From Mycobacterium paraffinicum (GTDB lineage Bacteria; Actinomycetota; Actinomycetes; Mycobacteriales; Mycobacteriaceae), in assembly GCF_001907675.1 (NCBI RefSeq), contig NZ_MPNT01000023.1, positions 27,680 through 91,679 of the forward strand: 64,000 nt of DNA, written 5' to 3'. Below the pieces are notes generated by a model. It was given only the letters and a program-made list of their open reading frames with translations, had not been told where the DNA came from and did not search any database. Both the position numbers and the translations under genes were made by a program. Each line of letters starts with the position of its first letter. Position 1 is the first letter of the stretch. Of the stretch, positions 28,006 to 36,711 are shown piece by piece.

Positions 28006-28896
28006 CTAGCCCCAGATATCGGCGATCGGCTGGGCGGTGGCCGCGTAACCGGTCTTCGGCAGCCCGTACATCTGCTCGATCGTGGACAGCAGGTTGTAGT
28101 GGTTGATCCGCTCGGGGTAGTTGCCGGGGACCACGTGCGCGCCGTAGAAGACGGTCGGGATCTGGTTGCGGCTGGAATTGTCGTCCTCGTCCCACGTCAC
28201 GATCAGCAGGCTGTTGTTGGCCACCGCCCAGTTGGCGTAGCCCGACAGCTGGCGGTTGAGCCAGGTGTCGGCCTGCGCGATCGACCCGTCGTGCATGTTG
28301 TCGTCGTTGTTGGGGATGACGAACGACACGGTGGGCAGGCCGGCGTAGTTGCCCATCGGGAACGCGGAGAACGGCAGGGAGTTCGCCGCCGGCACGTTGG
28401 TGAAGTTGGCCCAGGGCACATGCTTGCGCGCGTACTTGCCGGCGGTGCAGGCCGGTGAGCCGACCGCGGGCAGGCCTTCGGCGAAACCGGCGAAGGTGTA
28501 GCCCGCGGCGAGCAGTTCGGATCCCAGGTTGGGGGCGTCGCCGGCGTTGACCGGGCACCGGTCGCTGGTCACGCCGAAGGTGCTGCCGGCGAACATCGCC
28601 AGGTAATTCGGCTCGCTGGGGTGGGTTTCGCCGAACGACTGCACCATGTTGGCGCCGCTCGCGGCCAGGGCGGTGATGAAGGGCGCCGACTTGTTGCCGA
28701 TGATGCTGGGTTCGGATCGGTTCTCCTCCACCACGATCACGATGTGCGCGGGTTGCGGGATCGCCGCGGCCGCAAGGCTTATGCGGGCGGTCAACGGGCC
28801 GGCCGCCAGCGCGACCAGCGCCACCGCGCCGAGCAGGCGCAGGGCCCGAAATGCCCTGCCCGTCAACCCCGTTGAACCCCAGATTCCGCCCGGCAC
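28006..28896 (-). CDS. sapM: Secreted acid phosphatase SapM
   Basis: 296 residues from a GTG. An N-terminal signal sequence (about 1-45) is followed by a phosphoesterase-type domain with VIVVEENRS, ETHPSEPNYL, NNDDNMHDGS and TWDEDD, which hold the predicted metal and phosphate residues. The M. tuberculosis enzyme (Rv3310) hydrolyses phosphatidylinositol 3-phosphate in host cells and interferes with phagosome maturation; the close similarity suggests the same activity. A TATGCT -10 ends 6 nt before the GTG, consistent with a leaderless message. Confidence 0.93.
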   Translation of the reverse strand: MPGGIWGSTGLTGRAFRALRLLGAVALVALAAGPLTARISLAAAAIPQPAHIVIVVEENRSEPSIIGNKSAPFITALAASGANMVQSFGETHPSEPNYLAMFAGSTFGVTSDRCPVNAGDAPNLGSELLAAGYTFAGFAEGLPAVGSPACTAGKYARKHVPWANFTNVPAANSLPFSAFPMGNYAGLPTVSFVIPNNDDNMHDGSIAQADTWLNRQLSGYANWAVANNSLLIVTWDEDDNSSRNQIPTVFYGAHVVPGNYPERINHYNLLSTIEQMYGLPKTGYAATAQPIADIWG

Positions 28897-28999
28897 CCCG
28901 GGAGCATAGGAGGGCGGGCCGCGCCGAGGGCGTCGACGCGGGCGGTTTCGGCGGGGCGTTAACGAAAAGCGGCCGGATTGTTATATAGGGTCGAACACC
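28897..28999. promoter_or_regulatory. Divergent sapM/upp promoter region
   Basis: On the minus strand TATGCT (28903-28908) lies 6 nt before the sapM GTG; on the plus strand TAGGGT (28986-28991, within TTATATAGGGT) lies 8 nt before the upp GTG. Neither gene has a Shine-Dalgarno sequence, so both transcripts may be leaderless. Confidence 0.45.
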
Positions 29000-29623
29000 G
29001 TGGAGGTGCGCGTTGTCGATCACCCGCTGGCGGTCGCCCGGCTGACGACGATGCGTGACGAACGCACCACCGACGACGGTTTCCGGGCGGCGCTGCGCGA
29101 CGTGACCGCGATGCTGATCTACGAGGCCACCCGCGACGCGCCCCGCGAGACATTCCCGATCCGCACGCCGGTGGGCGACACGTTGGGGGTGCGGCTGGCC
29201 CAGCCGCCGCTGCTGGTGCCGGTGCTGCGGGCCGGACTGGGCATGGTCGATCAGGCGCTCGCGCTGTTGCCGCAGGCCCGGGTCGGATTCGTCGGCGTGG
29301 CCCGCAACGAGGAAACCCACCGGCCCGCAGGGTATTTCGAGTCGCTGCCCGACGAACTGGCCGGCCGGCCGGTGCTGGTGCTCGACCCGATGCTGGCCAC
29401 CGGCGGGTCGCTGAAGTACACCGTCGGCCTGCTGCTCGACCGCGGCGCCACCGACATCACGGTGTTGTGCGCGGTGGCCGCCCCCGAAGGCGTTGCCGCG
29501 CTTGGGGAAACGGTGCCCGCCGCGCGCCTGTTCACCGTGGCGATCGACGACGGGCTCAACGAGAACGCCTACATCGTCCCGGGCCTCGGCGATGCCGGGG
29601 ATCGCCAGTACGGGCCCCGCTAG
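29000..29623 (+). CDS. upp: Uracil phosphoribosyltransferase
   Basis: 207 residues from a GTG; length and N-terminus ([11 protein letters not shown]) fit M. tuberculosis Rv3309c. The PRPP-binding motif [12 protein letters not shown] and the uracil-binding C-terminal GDAGDRQYG are intact. Converts uracil and PRPP to UMP. Ends three bases from the convergent pmmB. Confidence 0.95.
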   Translation: MEVRVVDHPLAVARLTTMRDERTTDDGFRAALRDVTAMLIYEATRDAPRETFPIRTPVGDTLGVRLAQPPLLVPVLRAGLGMVDQALALLPQARVGFVGVARNEETHRPAGYFESLPDELAGRPVLVLDPMLATGGSLKYTVGLLLDRGATDITVLCAVAAPEGVAALGETVPAARLFTVAIDDGLNENAYIVPGLGDAGDRQYGPR

Positions 29624-29626
29624 CCC

Positions 29627-31249
29627 CTATAAGCCGCGCGCCGCGGCCACCAGCTCGTCGCGCAACGCGCCGCCCCGCCGCCGCGCCTCGTCCAGGTCGC
29701 CGGCCACCGCGCAACGAACCTCGATGTAGCACTTCAACTTCGGCTCGGTCCCCGACGGGCGTACGACCAGCCGGACCGACGTGGCGTCGTCGCCGCCGGT
29801 GAGGATCAGCGCGTCGGTGATGTCGGTGACCGTGGTGCCGAAACCGGCCAGCGTCGCCAGTGGCGCCGCCCGCAGCCGGCGCATCAACTCGCCCGCTTCG
29901 GCGGTGTCGGCGACGCGACGGGACACCGCGGCGACGTCGTGCACCCCGTACCGCCGGGCGAGTTCGTCGAGCGCGTCAACCACCGACCGGCCCCGGTCCT
30001 TCAGCGCGGCCACCAGGTCGCAGACCAGCACCGCCGCGCTGATGCCGTCCTTGTCCCGCACGGCGTCCGGGTCGACGCAGTGCCCGATCGCCTCCTCGTA
30101 GGCGTAGACCAGCGTGCCGCCGGGCACGCCGGCGTCGGCGCGCGCCAGCCACTTGAAGCCGGTGCGGGTTTCGACGTGCGTGGCCCCGTAGCGATGCGCG
30201 ATGGCCGCCAGCATCCGCGACGACACCACGGTGCTGGCCACCACGGCCGTTCGGGGCTCGGTGCTGCGCGACAAGATGTAATCGCCGAGCAGCCAACCTG
30301 TTTCGTCGCCGGACAGCATCCGCCAGCCCGACGCGGTGGGGATGGCGACGGCGCAGCGGTCGGCGTCGGGATCCAGCGCTATCGCGACGTCGGCCGTGAC
30401 GTCGGCGGCCAGGGCGAGCAGCGCGTCGGTGGCGCCGGGCTCCTCGGGGTTGGGGAAGGCGACGGTGGGGAAGTCGGGGTCGGGCGCGAACTGGGCGCCG
30501 ACCGTGTGCACCCGCTCGAAGCCGGCGCGCTGTAAGGCTTCCACGGCCACGGCGCCGCCCACGCCGTGCAGCGGGGTCAGCGCCACCCGCACCGATCCGG
30601 TGCCGCGCCGCACCGCGGCGGCGCGCGCGATATAGCGCTCGACCACATCGGTGACGGCGGGGTGCACCGGGACGCGGGCGATTTCGTCGGCCGGGGGAGC
30701 GGCGGCCATCGCGGCCTCGATCTCGCGGTCGCTGGGGGAGACGATCTGGATGCCGCCGTCGGCATAGACCTTGTAGCCGTTGTCGGCCGGCGGGTTGTGC
30801 GACGCCGTGATCTGGATGCCGGCCGCGGCGCCGGTGTGGCGCACCGCGAACGCGACCACCGGCGTCGGCACCGGGCCGGGCAGCAACCGCACGGAAAACC
30901 CTTGGGCCGCGAGCACTTCGGCGGCGACAGTGGCGAAGACGGCGGAGCCGTGCCGGGAGTCGCGCCCGACGATCACCTCCGAGCCGGCCAGGCCCCGCCC
31001 GCCCAGCACCCGCGCCACCGCCCACGTGGCGCGCGACACCACGGCGACGTTCATGGCGTCCGGGCCGCCGCGCACCGGACCGCGCAGCCCCGCGGTGCCG
31101 AACCTGAGCGGTCGTGCGAAGCGGGCCGCCAGTTCGTCGGGCCCGCAGGCGGCGAGCTCGGCGGCCGTCGCCGGGTCGGGATCGTGGGCGATCCACTCCG
31201 CCGCGGCGATCGTGAGCCCGGCGCCGGGTCGCCGGTCCTCGGGCGTCAT
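29627..31249 (-). CDS. pmmB: Phosphomannomutase / phosphopentomutase-type phosphohexomutase
   Basis: 540 residues. The four family motifs are present in order: TASHNPPADNGYK with the phosphoserine, DPDADRCAV metal loop, a sugar-binding SGDETGW loop and the phosphate-binding RPSGTEPKLK. Named for M. tuberculosis Rv3308. Its start is directly adjacent to the deoD stop (31250), so purine nucleoside phosphorylase and this mutase form an operon. That context also fits a role in converting ribose 1-phosphate to ribose 5-phosphate, as do related enzymes; the substrate is not certain. Confidence 0.92.
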   Translation of the reverse strand: MTPEDRRPGAGLTIAAAEWIAHDPDPATAAELAACGPDELAARFARPLRFGTAGLRGPVRGGPDAMNVAVVSRATWAVARVLGGRGLAGSEVIVGRDSRHGSAVFATVAAEVLAAQGFSVRLLPGPVPTPVVAFAVRHTGAAAGIQITASHNPPADNGYKVYADGGIQIVSPSDREIEAAMAAAPPADEIARVPVHPAVTDVVERYIARAAAVRRGTGSVRVALTPLHGVGGAVAVEALQRAGFERVHTVGAQFAPDPDFPTVAFPNPEEPGATDALLALAADVTADVAIALDPDADRCAVAIPTASGWRMLSGDETGWLLGDYILSRSTEPRTAVVASTVVSSRMLAAIAHRYGATHVETRTGFKWLARADAGVPGGTLVYAYEEAIGHCVDPDAVRDKDGISAAVLVCDLVAALKDRGRSVVDALDELARRYGVHDVAAVSRRVADTAEAGELMRRLRAAPLATLAGFGTTVTDITDALILTGGDDATSVRLVVRPSGTEPKLKCYIEVRCAVAGDLDEARRRGGALRDELVAAARGL

Positions 31250-32056
31250 CTAGAACCGGGCCACGACGTCGGCCAGCAGCGCGCCCATCCGGCTCGCCGA
31301 CGCGGCGCCGGCGGCGAGCACTTCGGCGTGGCTCAGCGGCTCGCCGCTGATCCCGGCCGCCAGGTTGGTTACCAACGACACCCCCAGCACCTCGGCGCCG
31401 GCCGCCCGGGCGGCGATGGTCTCGTGCACGGTCGACATGCCGACCAGGTCGGCGCCCAGCGCCCGCAGCATCCGCACCTCGGCGGGGGTCTCGTAGTGCG
31501 GCCCCGGCAGTCCGGCGTAGACCCCCTCGGCCAGCCCGGGGTCGCCCTGGCGCGCCAGCTCCCGCAGCCGTGGGGCGTAGGCGTCGGTCAGATCCACGAA
31601 CTGCGGGCCGACCAACGGCGAGCGGGCGGTCAGGTTGAGGTGATCGCTGATCAGCACCGGCTGGCCGACCGCCAGGTCCGGCCGCAGCCCGCCCGCCGCG
31701 TTGGTGAGCACGACGATGCGCGCCCCCGCCGCGCAGGCCGCCCGCACCGGATGGACCACGTGGCGCAGGTCGTGGCCCTCGTAGGCGTGCACCCGGCCGA
31801 CCAGGACCAGCACCCGGCGCTCGCCGATGCGCGTCGACATCAGCTCGCCGGTGTGCCCGACGGCGGTCGGCGGTGCGAAGCCGGGCACGTCGGCCTGGGG
31901 CAGCACGGCGGTCGGGGAGCCGAGGGCGGCGGCCGCGGGGCGCCATCCCGATCCGAGCACGACGGCCACGTCGTGCTCGGTCACGCCGGTGCGCTCCGCG
32001 ATGACCTGCGCCGCCAGTCGCGCCAGTTCGCCGGGGTCGGGCGCGGGGTCGCTCAC
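31250..32056 (-). CDS. deoD: Purine nucleoside phosphorylase
   Basis: 268 residues from the GTG at 32056, the family length in M. tuberculosis (Rv3307); the frame stays open to 32167 but without sensible protein. Trimeric PNP type: VVLGSGW phosphate site, [26 protein letters not shown] and MSTVHET with the purine-contacting residues. Cleaves inosine and guanosine with phosphate. First gene of deoD-pmmB, divergent from the cutinase gene. Confidence 0.94.
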   Translation of the reverse strand: MSDPAPDPGELARLAAQVIAERTGVTEHDVAVVLGSGWRPAAAALGSPTAVLPQADVPGFAPPTAVGHTGELMSTRIGERRVLVLVGRVHAYEGHDLRHVVHPVRAACAAGARIVVLTNAAGGLRPDLAVGQPVLISDHLNLTARSPLVGPQFVDLTDAYAPRLRELARQGDPGLAEGVYAGLPGPHYETPAEVRMLRALGADLVGMSTVHETIAARAAGAEVLGVSLVTNLAAGISGEPLSHAEVLAAGAASASRMGALLADVVARF

Positions 32057-32112
32057 AGTCGGGGAGCTTAGCGCCGCGACGGCCCGCGCCGGCATATGTG
32101 AAAATCTGCCGC

Positions 32113-32778
32113 ATGAAACTTCGTAGGTGGCAGGTGGTCGGCTCGGCCGTCGCCGTTGCGGTGTCACTGTTTTCGATCGCGGGCGGCCCGCTGCCGGCGG
32201 CCCGGGCCGACGGATGCCCCGACGTCCAACTCATCTTCGCCCGCGGCACCGCCGAGCCGCCCGGCCTGGGGGTCGCCGGCGATGCGCTGCTCGACGCCCT
32301 GCGGCCGGCCCTCGGCTCGCGCAGCGTCGACGCCTACCCGGTGAACTACCCGGCCAGCTACAACTTCCTGCAGACCGCCGACGGCGCCAACGACGCACGC
32401 GACCACATCGCGCAGATGGTCGACCAGTGCCCGGGGACGCGGCTGGTGCTCGGCGGCTTCTCGCAGGGCGCCGCCGCGGTGTCGATGCTGGCCGGGGTGC
32501 CGCCGCTGGGCGAGCGCATCGGCAACTTCGGCTCGGCCCCCGCGCTGGACCCCGGCCTGGCCAGCAAGGTGGCCGCGGTCGCCGTGTTCGGCAATCCCGG
32601 CAACCGCTTCAACACGCCGCTGTCGACGACGGGGCTGTTCGCCGGCCGCGCCATCGACATCTGCAGCCCAGGTGACCCGGTATGCGTGGTCGGCGGCCGC
32701 GACCGGGACGCGCACCACGATTACGGGGTGGCGCCGTACCCCGCGCAGGCGGCGGGATTCATCGCCGGACTCGTGTAG
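32113..32778 (+). CDS. Secreted cutinase-like serine esterase
   Basis: 221 residues with a signal peptide (about 1-35, cleavage near ARA-DGCP). Cutinase family: IFARGTAE near the N-terminus, nucleophile [17 protein letters not shown] with the Asp and a disulfide, and a His in HHDYG. These enzymes hydrolyse esters or triacylglycerols outside the cell. A GTG at 32098 would add five residues. Stands alone between deoD and amiB1; not linked to arabinogalactan genes. Confidence 0.9.
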   Translation: MKLRRWQVVGSAVAVAVSLFSIAGGPLPAARADGCPDVQLIFARGTAEPPGLGVAGDALLDALRPALGSRSVDAYPVNYPASYNFLQTADGANDARDHIAQMVDQCPGTRLVLGGFSQGAAAVSMLAGVPPLGERIGNFGSAPALDPGLASKVAAVAVFGNPGNRFNTPLSTTGLFAGRAIDICSPGDPVCVVGGRDRDAHHDYGVAPYPAQAAGFIAGLV

Positions 32779-32812
32779 CCGGGCCCAAAGGTCTCGGTGG
32801 GATACTGCGAGG

Positions 32813-34003
32813 ATGCCCACCGCATTGGACCACCCCTCAGACAGGGTCGAGGATGTCGTCCGGCGACGTGGCGCCGACCTGGTTGAGCTGTCCCACGCCA
32901 TCCACGCGGAGCCCGAACTGGCGTTCGCCGAGCATCGCAGCTGCGCCAAGACCCAGGCGCTGGTCGCCGAGCGCGGTTTCGAGATCACCGCGCGGGCCGG
33001 CGGGCTGGACACCGCCTTTCGCGCCGACTTCGGCAGCGGGCCGCTGACCATCGGGGTGTGCGCCGAGTACGACGCGCTGCCCGAGATCGGCCACGCCTGC
33101 GGCCACAACATCATCGCCGCCTCGGCGGTCGGCGCCGCGCTGGCGCTGGCCGAAGTCGCCGACGACCTGGGCCTGCGCGTGGCGCTGATCGGCACCCCCG
33201 CCGAGGAGGCGGGCGGCGGCAAGGCGCTGCTGCTGCGGGCCGGGGTGTTCGACGACGTGGCGGCCGCGGTCATGCTGCACCCGGGGCCCGCCGACATCGC
33301 CGCGGCACGCTCACTGGCGCTGTCGGAGGCGATCGTGTGCTACCGCGGCAAGGAATCCCATGCCGCCGTCGCGCCGCATCAGGGGATCAACGCCGCCGAC
33401 GCCGTGACCGTCGCGCAGGTGGCCGTCGGGCTGTTGCGCCAGCAACTGGCCCCGGGTCAAATGGTGCACGGGATCGTCACCGACGGCGGGCAGGCGGTCA
33501 ACGTCATCCCCGGACACGCGACGCTGCAGTATGCGATGCGGGCGGTCGAGTCGGACTCGCTGAGACAGCTGGAGGGCAGGATGTACGCGTGCTTCGCCGC
33601 GGGCGCGTTGGCCACCGGCTGCGAGTACGAAATCGACAATCCGGCACCGGCGTACGACGAACTGGATCCCGACGAATGGCTGGCCGACGTCTTCCGCGAG
33701 GAGATGCGCCGGCTCGGGCGCGAGCCGGTGGCCCGCGAGTTCGAGGCGGCGCTGCCCATGGGCAGCACGGACATGGGCAACGTGACCCAGGTGCTGCCCG
33801 GGATCCATCCGGTGGTCGGCGTCGACGCGGGCGGCGCGATGGTCCACCAGCGCGCGTTCACCACCGCCGCGGCGAGCCCCAGCGGCGACCGCGCCGTCGT
33901 CGAGGGCGCAATCATGTTGGCCCGCACGGTCGTTCAGCTGGCCCAGACACCCGCCCAACGCGATCGGGTGATGGCCGCGCAAGATCGGCGGGCGCACGCA
34001 TGA
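32813..34003 (+). CDS. amiB1: M20-family amidohydrolase/peptidase AmiB1
   Basis: 396 residues. M20D amidohydrolase: metal-binding GHACGHN, TPAEEAGGGK with the catalytic Glu, and a dimerisation/lid domain in the middle. Hydrolyses N-acyl or peptide bonds of a small amidated substrate; the natural one is unknown. GATACT ends 6 nt before the ATG, possibly a leaderless start. Overlaps amiA1 by 4 bp (ATGA). Corresponds to Rv3306c. Confidence 0.92.
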   Translation: MPTALDHPSDRVEDVVRRRGADLVELSHAIHAEPELAFAEHRSCAKTQALVAERGFEITARAGGLDTAFRADFGSGPLTIGVCAEYDALPEIGHACGHNIIAASAVGAALALAEVADDLGLRVALIGTPAEEAGGGKALLLRAGVFDDVAAAVMLHPGPADIAAARSLALSEAIVCYRGKESHAAVAPHQGINAADAVTVAQVAVGLLRQQLAPGQMVHGIVTDGGQAVNVIPGHATLQYAMRAVESDSLRQLEGRMYACFAAGALATGCEYEIDNPAPAYDELDPDEWLADVFREEMRRLGREPVAREFEAALPMGSTDMGNVTQVLPGIHPVVGVDAGGAMVHQRAFTTAAASPSGDRAVVEGAIMLARTVVQLAQTPAQRDRVMAAQDRRAHA

Positions 34004-35178
34004 GCCTGGCCGACGCCGCCACGTCCTGGCTGGCCGCACACCACGCCGACCTGGTCGAGTGGCGCCGGCACATCCACCGCTACCCCGAGCTGGGCCGCCA
34101 GGAGTACGCCACCACCCAGTTCGTCGCCGAGCGGCTGGCCGACGCGGGGCTCAACCCCAAGGTGCTCCCCGGCGGCACCGGACTGGTCTGCGACCTGGGT
34201 CCCGAGCACGAGCCGAGGATCGCGCTGCGGGCCGACATGGACGCGCTGCCCATGGCCGAGCGGACCGGCGCGCCGTACACCTCGACCATGCCCAACGTCG
34301 CGCACGCCTGCGGGCACGACGCCCACACCGCCATCCTGCTGGGCACCGCGCTGACCCTGGCGTCGGTGCCGGAGCTGCCCGTCGGGGTGCGGCTGATCTT
34401 CCAGGCCGCCGAGGAGCTGATGCCCGGCGGCGCGATCGACGCCATCGCCGCCGGCGCCATCACCGGGGTGTCGCGCATCTTCGCCCTGCACTGCGACCCG
34501 CGGCTCGAGGTCGGCAAGGTCGCGGTCCGGCACGGCCCGATCACCTCGGCGGCCGACCAGATCGAGATCACGCTGCACTCGCCGGGCGGGCACACGTCGC
34601 GCCCCCACCTGACCGCCGACCTGGTCTACGGGCTGGGCACGCTGATCACCGGGCTGCCGGGTGTGCTGTCCCGCCGCATCGACCCGCGCAACGCGACCGT
34701 GCTGGTGTGGGGCGCGGTCAACGCCGGAGTGGCCGCCAACGCCATCCCGCAGTCCGGGGTGCTGGGCGGCACCGTGCGCACCGCGAGCCGGCAGACCTGG
34801 GTGGGCCTGGAGGACATCATCCGTGAGACGGTCGCGGCGCTGCTGGCGCCGCTGGAAATCGAACACACGCTGCAATACCGGCGCGGCGTGCCGCCGGTGG
34901 TCAACGAGGACGTCTCCACCCGCATCCTCACCCACGCGATCGAGGCCATCGGCCCCGACGCGCTGGCCGATACCCGCCAGTCCGGCGGCGGCGAGGACTT
35001 CTCCTGGTACCTCGAGGAGATCCCGGGCGCGATGGCGCGCCTGGGCGTCTGGCCGGGCCAGGGGCCGCAGCTGGACCTGCACCAGCCGACGTTCGACCTC
35101 GACGAGCGGGCCCTGGCGATCGGGCTGCGGGTGATGGTCAACATCGTCGAGCAGTCGGCCGCGTTCGCGCTGTCCTAG
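34000..35178 (+). CDS. amiA1: M20-family amidohydrolase/peptidase AmiA1
   Basis: 392 residues, paralogous to amiB1 just upstream and coupled to it by a 4-bp overlap. HACGHDAHT supplies metal ligands, FQAAEELMPGGA the catalytic Glu, and SGGGEDFSWYLE the C-terminal metal site, all intact. A hippurate hydrolase/amidohydrolase-like reaction is expected. Its stop codon shares CTAG with that of the convergent esterase. Confidence 0.92.
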   Translation: MSLADAATSWLAAHHADLVEWRRHIHRYPELGRQEYATTQFVAERLADAGLNPKVLPGGTGLVCDLGPEHEPRIALRADMDALPMAERTGAPYTSTMPNVAHACGHDAHTAILLGTALTLASVPELPVGVRLIFQAAEELMPGGAIDAIAAGAITGVSRIFALHCDPRLEVGKVAVRHGPITSAADQIEITLHSPGGHTSRPHLTADLVYGLGTLITGLPGVLSRRIDPRNATVLVWGAVNAGVAANAIPQSGVLGGTVRTASRQTWVGLEDIIRETVAALLAPLEIEHTLQYRRGVPPVVNEDVSTRILTHAIEAIGPDALADTRQSGGGEDFSWYLEEIPGAMARLGVWPGQGPQLDLHQPTFDLDERALAIGLRVMVNIVEQSAAFALS

Positions 35179-36077
35179 CTGGTGGCCCGCACGACGTGCT
35201 CGGCGATGCGGGCGTAGCTGCGGCGCGTGACGTCGGCCGCGTCGCTCATGATGTTGTAGCCGTGGTCGACGCCGGCCACCTCGTAGTACTCCGCCAAGGC
35301 CCCGACGGCGTCGAGCTTCTCGGCGTAGCGGCGGGCCTCGTCACGAAGCCGATCGTGCTCGGCCGTCACGACCAGCGCGGGCGCGATGCCGGCGATGCCG
35401 TCGGCGTTTGCGCCCCAGGCGGGCGAGGCCAGCCGGTCGCGGCGCTGCGCGGTGTCGGGCACATAGGCGGTGTCGAAGACCTCGCCCATCCACGGCTTCA
35501 GGACGGCGCGGCCGCCCAGGCTGGAACTCTTGTCGCGGGCGGCCGTCACCAGGTCGAGCGGCGCGTAGTGCAGCACCTGCAACGCGATGCGGGGGCCGCC
35601 GTTCTCCAGCGCCAGCCGCGCCGCCGCGGCGCTGAGGTTGCCGCCCGCGCTCTGGCCCCCCACGCACAGCCGCCCACCGTCCCAGTCTCGATCGGCGGCG
35701 GCCGCCCAGCACACGACGTCGTAGACCTGGTGTGGCGCAGCGGGGAAGCGGTGCCGAGGCGCCAGCACGTAGTCGGGGTTGATCACCACCACGCCGGCGT
35801 TGGCGGCCAGGTACCGGCACCAGGGATCGTCCTGTTCGGGGTGCCCGACCACGAAGCCCCCGCCGTGCACGTTGACGTAGACCGCCGGATTCGTCGCGCC
35901 GGCCGGCGGGTGGTAAACGGTTGCCGGCACGGGACCGTGCCGGGCGGGGATGGTGATTTCGTCGGTCGGGACCCGGAATTCGGGGAAGCGCACGGCGGCC
36001 TTGGGCGCCGGGTTGACCGTGGCGGCGAACGTGCGGGCCAGTGCGTCGGCGACGACAGGTGTGGACAGAATCGACAC
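35175..36077 (-). CDS. HSL-family alpha/beta-hydrolase (esterase/lipase)
   Basis: 300 residues from the GTG at 36077 (AAGG just upstream); the frame is open to 36332 only as a shadow of the upstream gene. Hormone-sensitive-lipase family: HGGGF oxyanion motif, nucleophile GGQSAGG, VTAEHDRLRD with the Asp and DHGYN with the His. No signal peptide, so cytosolic. Lies 5 bp downstream of the GGCT-fold gene and is probably co-transcribed with it. Substrate unknown. Confidence 0.88.
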   Translation of the reverse strand: MSILSTPVVADALARTFAATVNPAPKAAVRFPEFRVPTDEITIPARHGPVPATVYHPPAGATNPAVYVNVHGGGFVVGHPEQDDPWCRYLAANAGVVVINPDYVLAPRHRFPAAPHQVYDVVCWAAAADRDWDGGRLCVGGQSAGGNLSAAAARLALENGGPRIALQVLHYAPLDLVTAARDKSSSLGGRAVLKPWMGEVFDTAYVPDTAQRRDRLASPAWGANADGIAGIAPALVVTAEHDRLRDEARRYAEKLDAVGALAEYYEVAGVDHGYNIMSDAADVTRRSYARIAEHVVRATS

Positions 36078-36082
36078 GTGCC

Positions 36083-36562
36083 TTAGGAGCTCGTTCCCGG
36101 ACCGATGTTGTGGGCCGGCCTGGTTCGCAGGTTGTGCACGTAATCGGCTGGGGCCCCGGCGATTTCGGCCGCATCGGCCATCACGCCCAGGTATCGCGCC
36201 GACGGCAGGCCGCCCTCCCAGGCGTCGAGCACGTACAGCCACGCCAGGACGGGGTCGGTGCTGGTGTCCGACGAGATGCGCTCCACCCGGCAGCGGATCT
36301 TCTTGTGGACGCCGAACTCCGAGCCCTCCCAACGGTCGAGGTTGTTCTCGTCGGCCGGGGTCATGTCGTACAGGACGACGAACACCTTGGAGGTCGGGTC
36401 TTCGACCACCGTGGCCAGCGCGCCCTCCCAGCCGATGTCCTCGCCCCCGAACGTCAGGCGCCAGCCGTGCAGCCAGCCGGTTCCGGCCATCGGCGAGTGG
36501 GGTGCCCGCTTGAGCATCTGCTCAGGATCCATGTTCGACCCGTAGGCGGCGTAGATCGGCAC
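36083..36562 (-). CDS. Gamma-glutamylcyclotransferase-fold protein (Rv3304-like)
   Basis: 159 residues with the N-terminal YAAYGSNMDPEQM motif of the GGCT/AIG2 fold, where YGSN forms the oxyanion pocket, and a Glu-rich centre (DRWEGSEFG). Family members cyclise gamma-glutamyl amines; the mycobacterial activity is not known to me. Conserved beside lpdA in M. tuberculosis. Divergent from lpdA. Confidence 0.85.
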   Translation of the reverse strand: MPIYAAYGSNMDPEQMLKRAPHSPMAGTGWLHGWRLTFGGEDIGWEGALATVVEDPTSKVFVVLYDMTPADENNLDRWEGSEFGVHKKIRCRVERISSDTSTDPVLAWLYVLDAWEGGLPSARYLGVMADAAEIAGAPADYVHNLRTRPAHNIGPGTSS

Positions 36563-36711
36563 GGGGAAATCTTAGACGTCACCCGCACGAGCGGTCTCCT
36601 CCCGAGCGTTTCGCCGCGCTGTTCAACGGCGCGGCTCCTCCTCACGCCGCCCTGCGGCGTGCATCGTCGCCGCGCTGCAAGGCGACCCCTTCCCCCGCTA
36701 GGTTGGGGGCT
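36563..36711. promoter_or_regulatory. Spacer before lpdA with GC repeat and -10
   Basis: Contains the palindromic CGCCGCCCTGCGGCG and GC-rich motifs also seen before sigJ. TAGGTT (36699-36704) ends 7 nt before the lpdA GTG, so lpdA may be leaderless. Confidence 0.4.

Noticed and set aside
29976..32249. 757-codon minus-strand ORF across pmmB and deoD
   Set aside because: Arg/Gly/Ala composition, no motifs; pmmB and deoD in another frame on the same strand have complete active sites.
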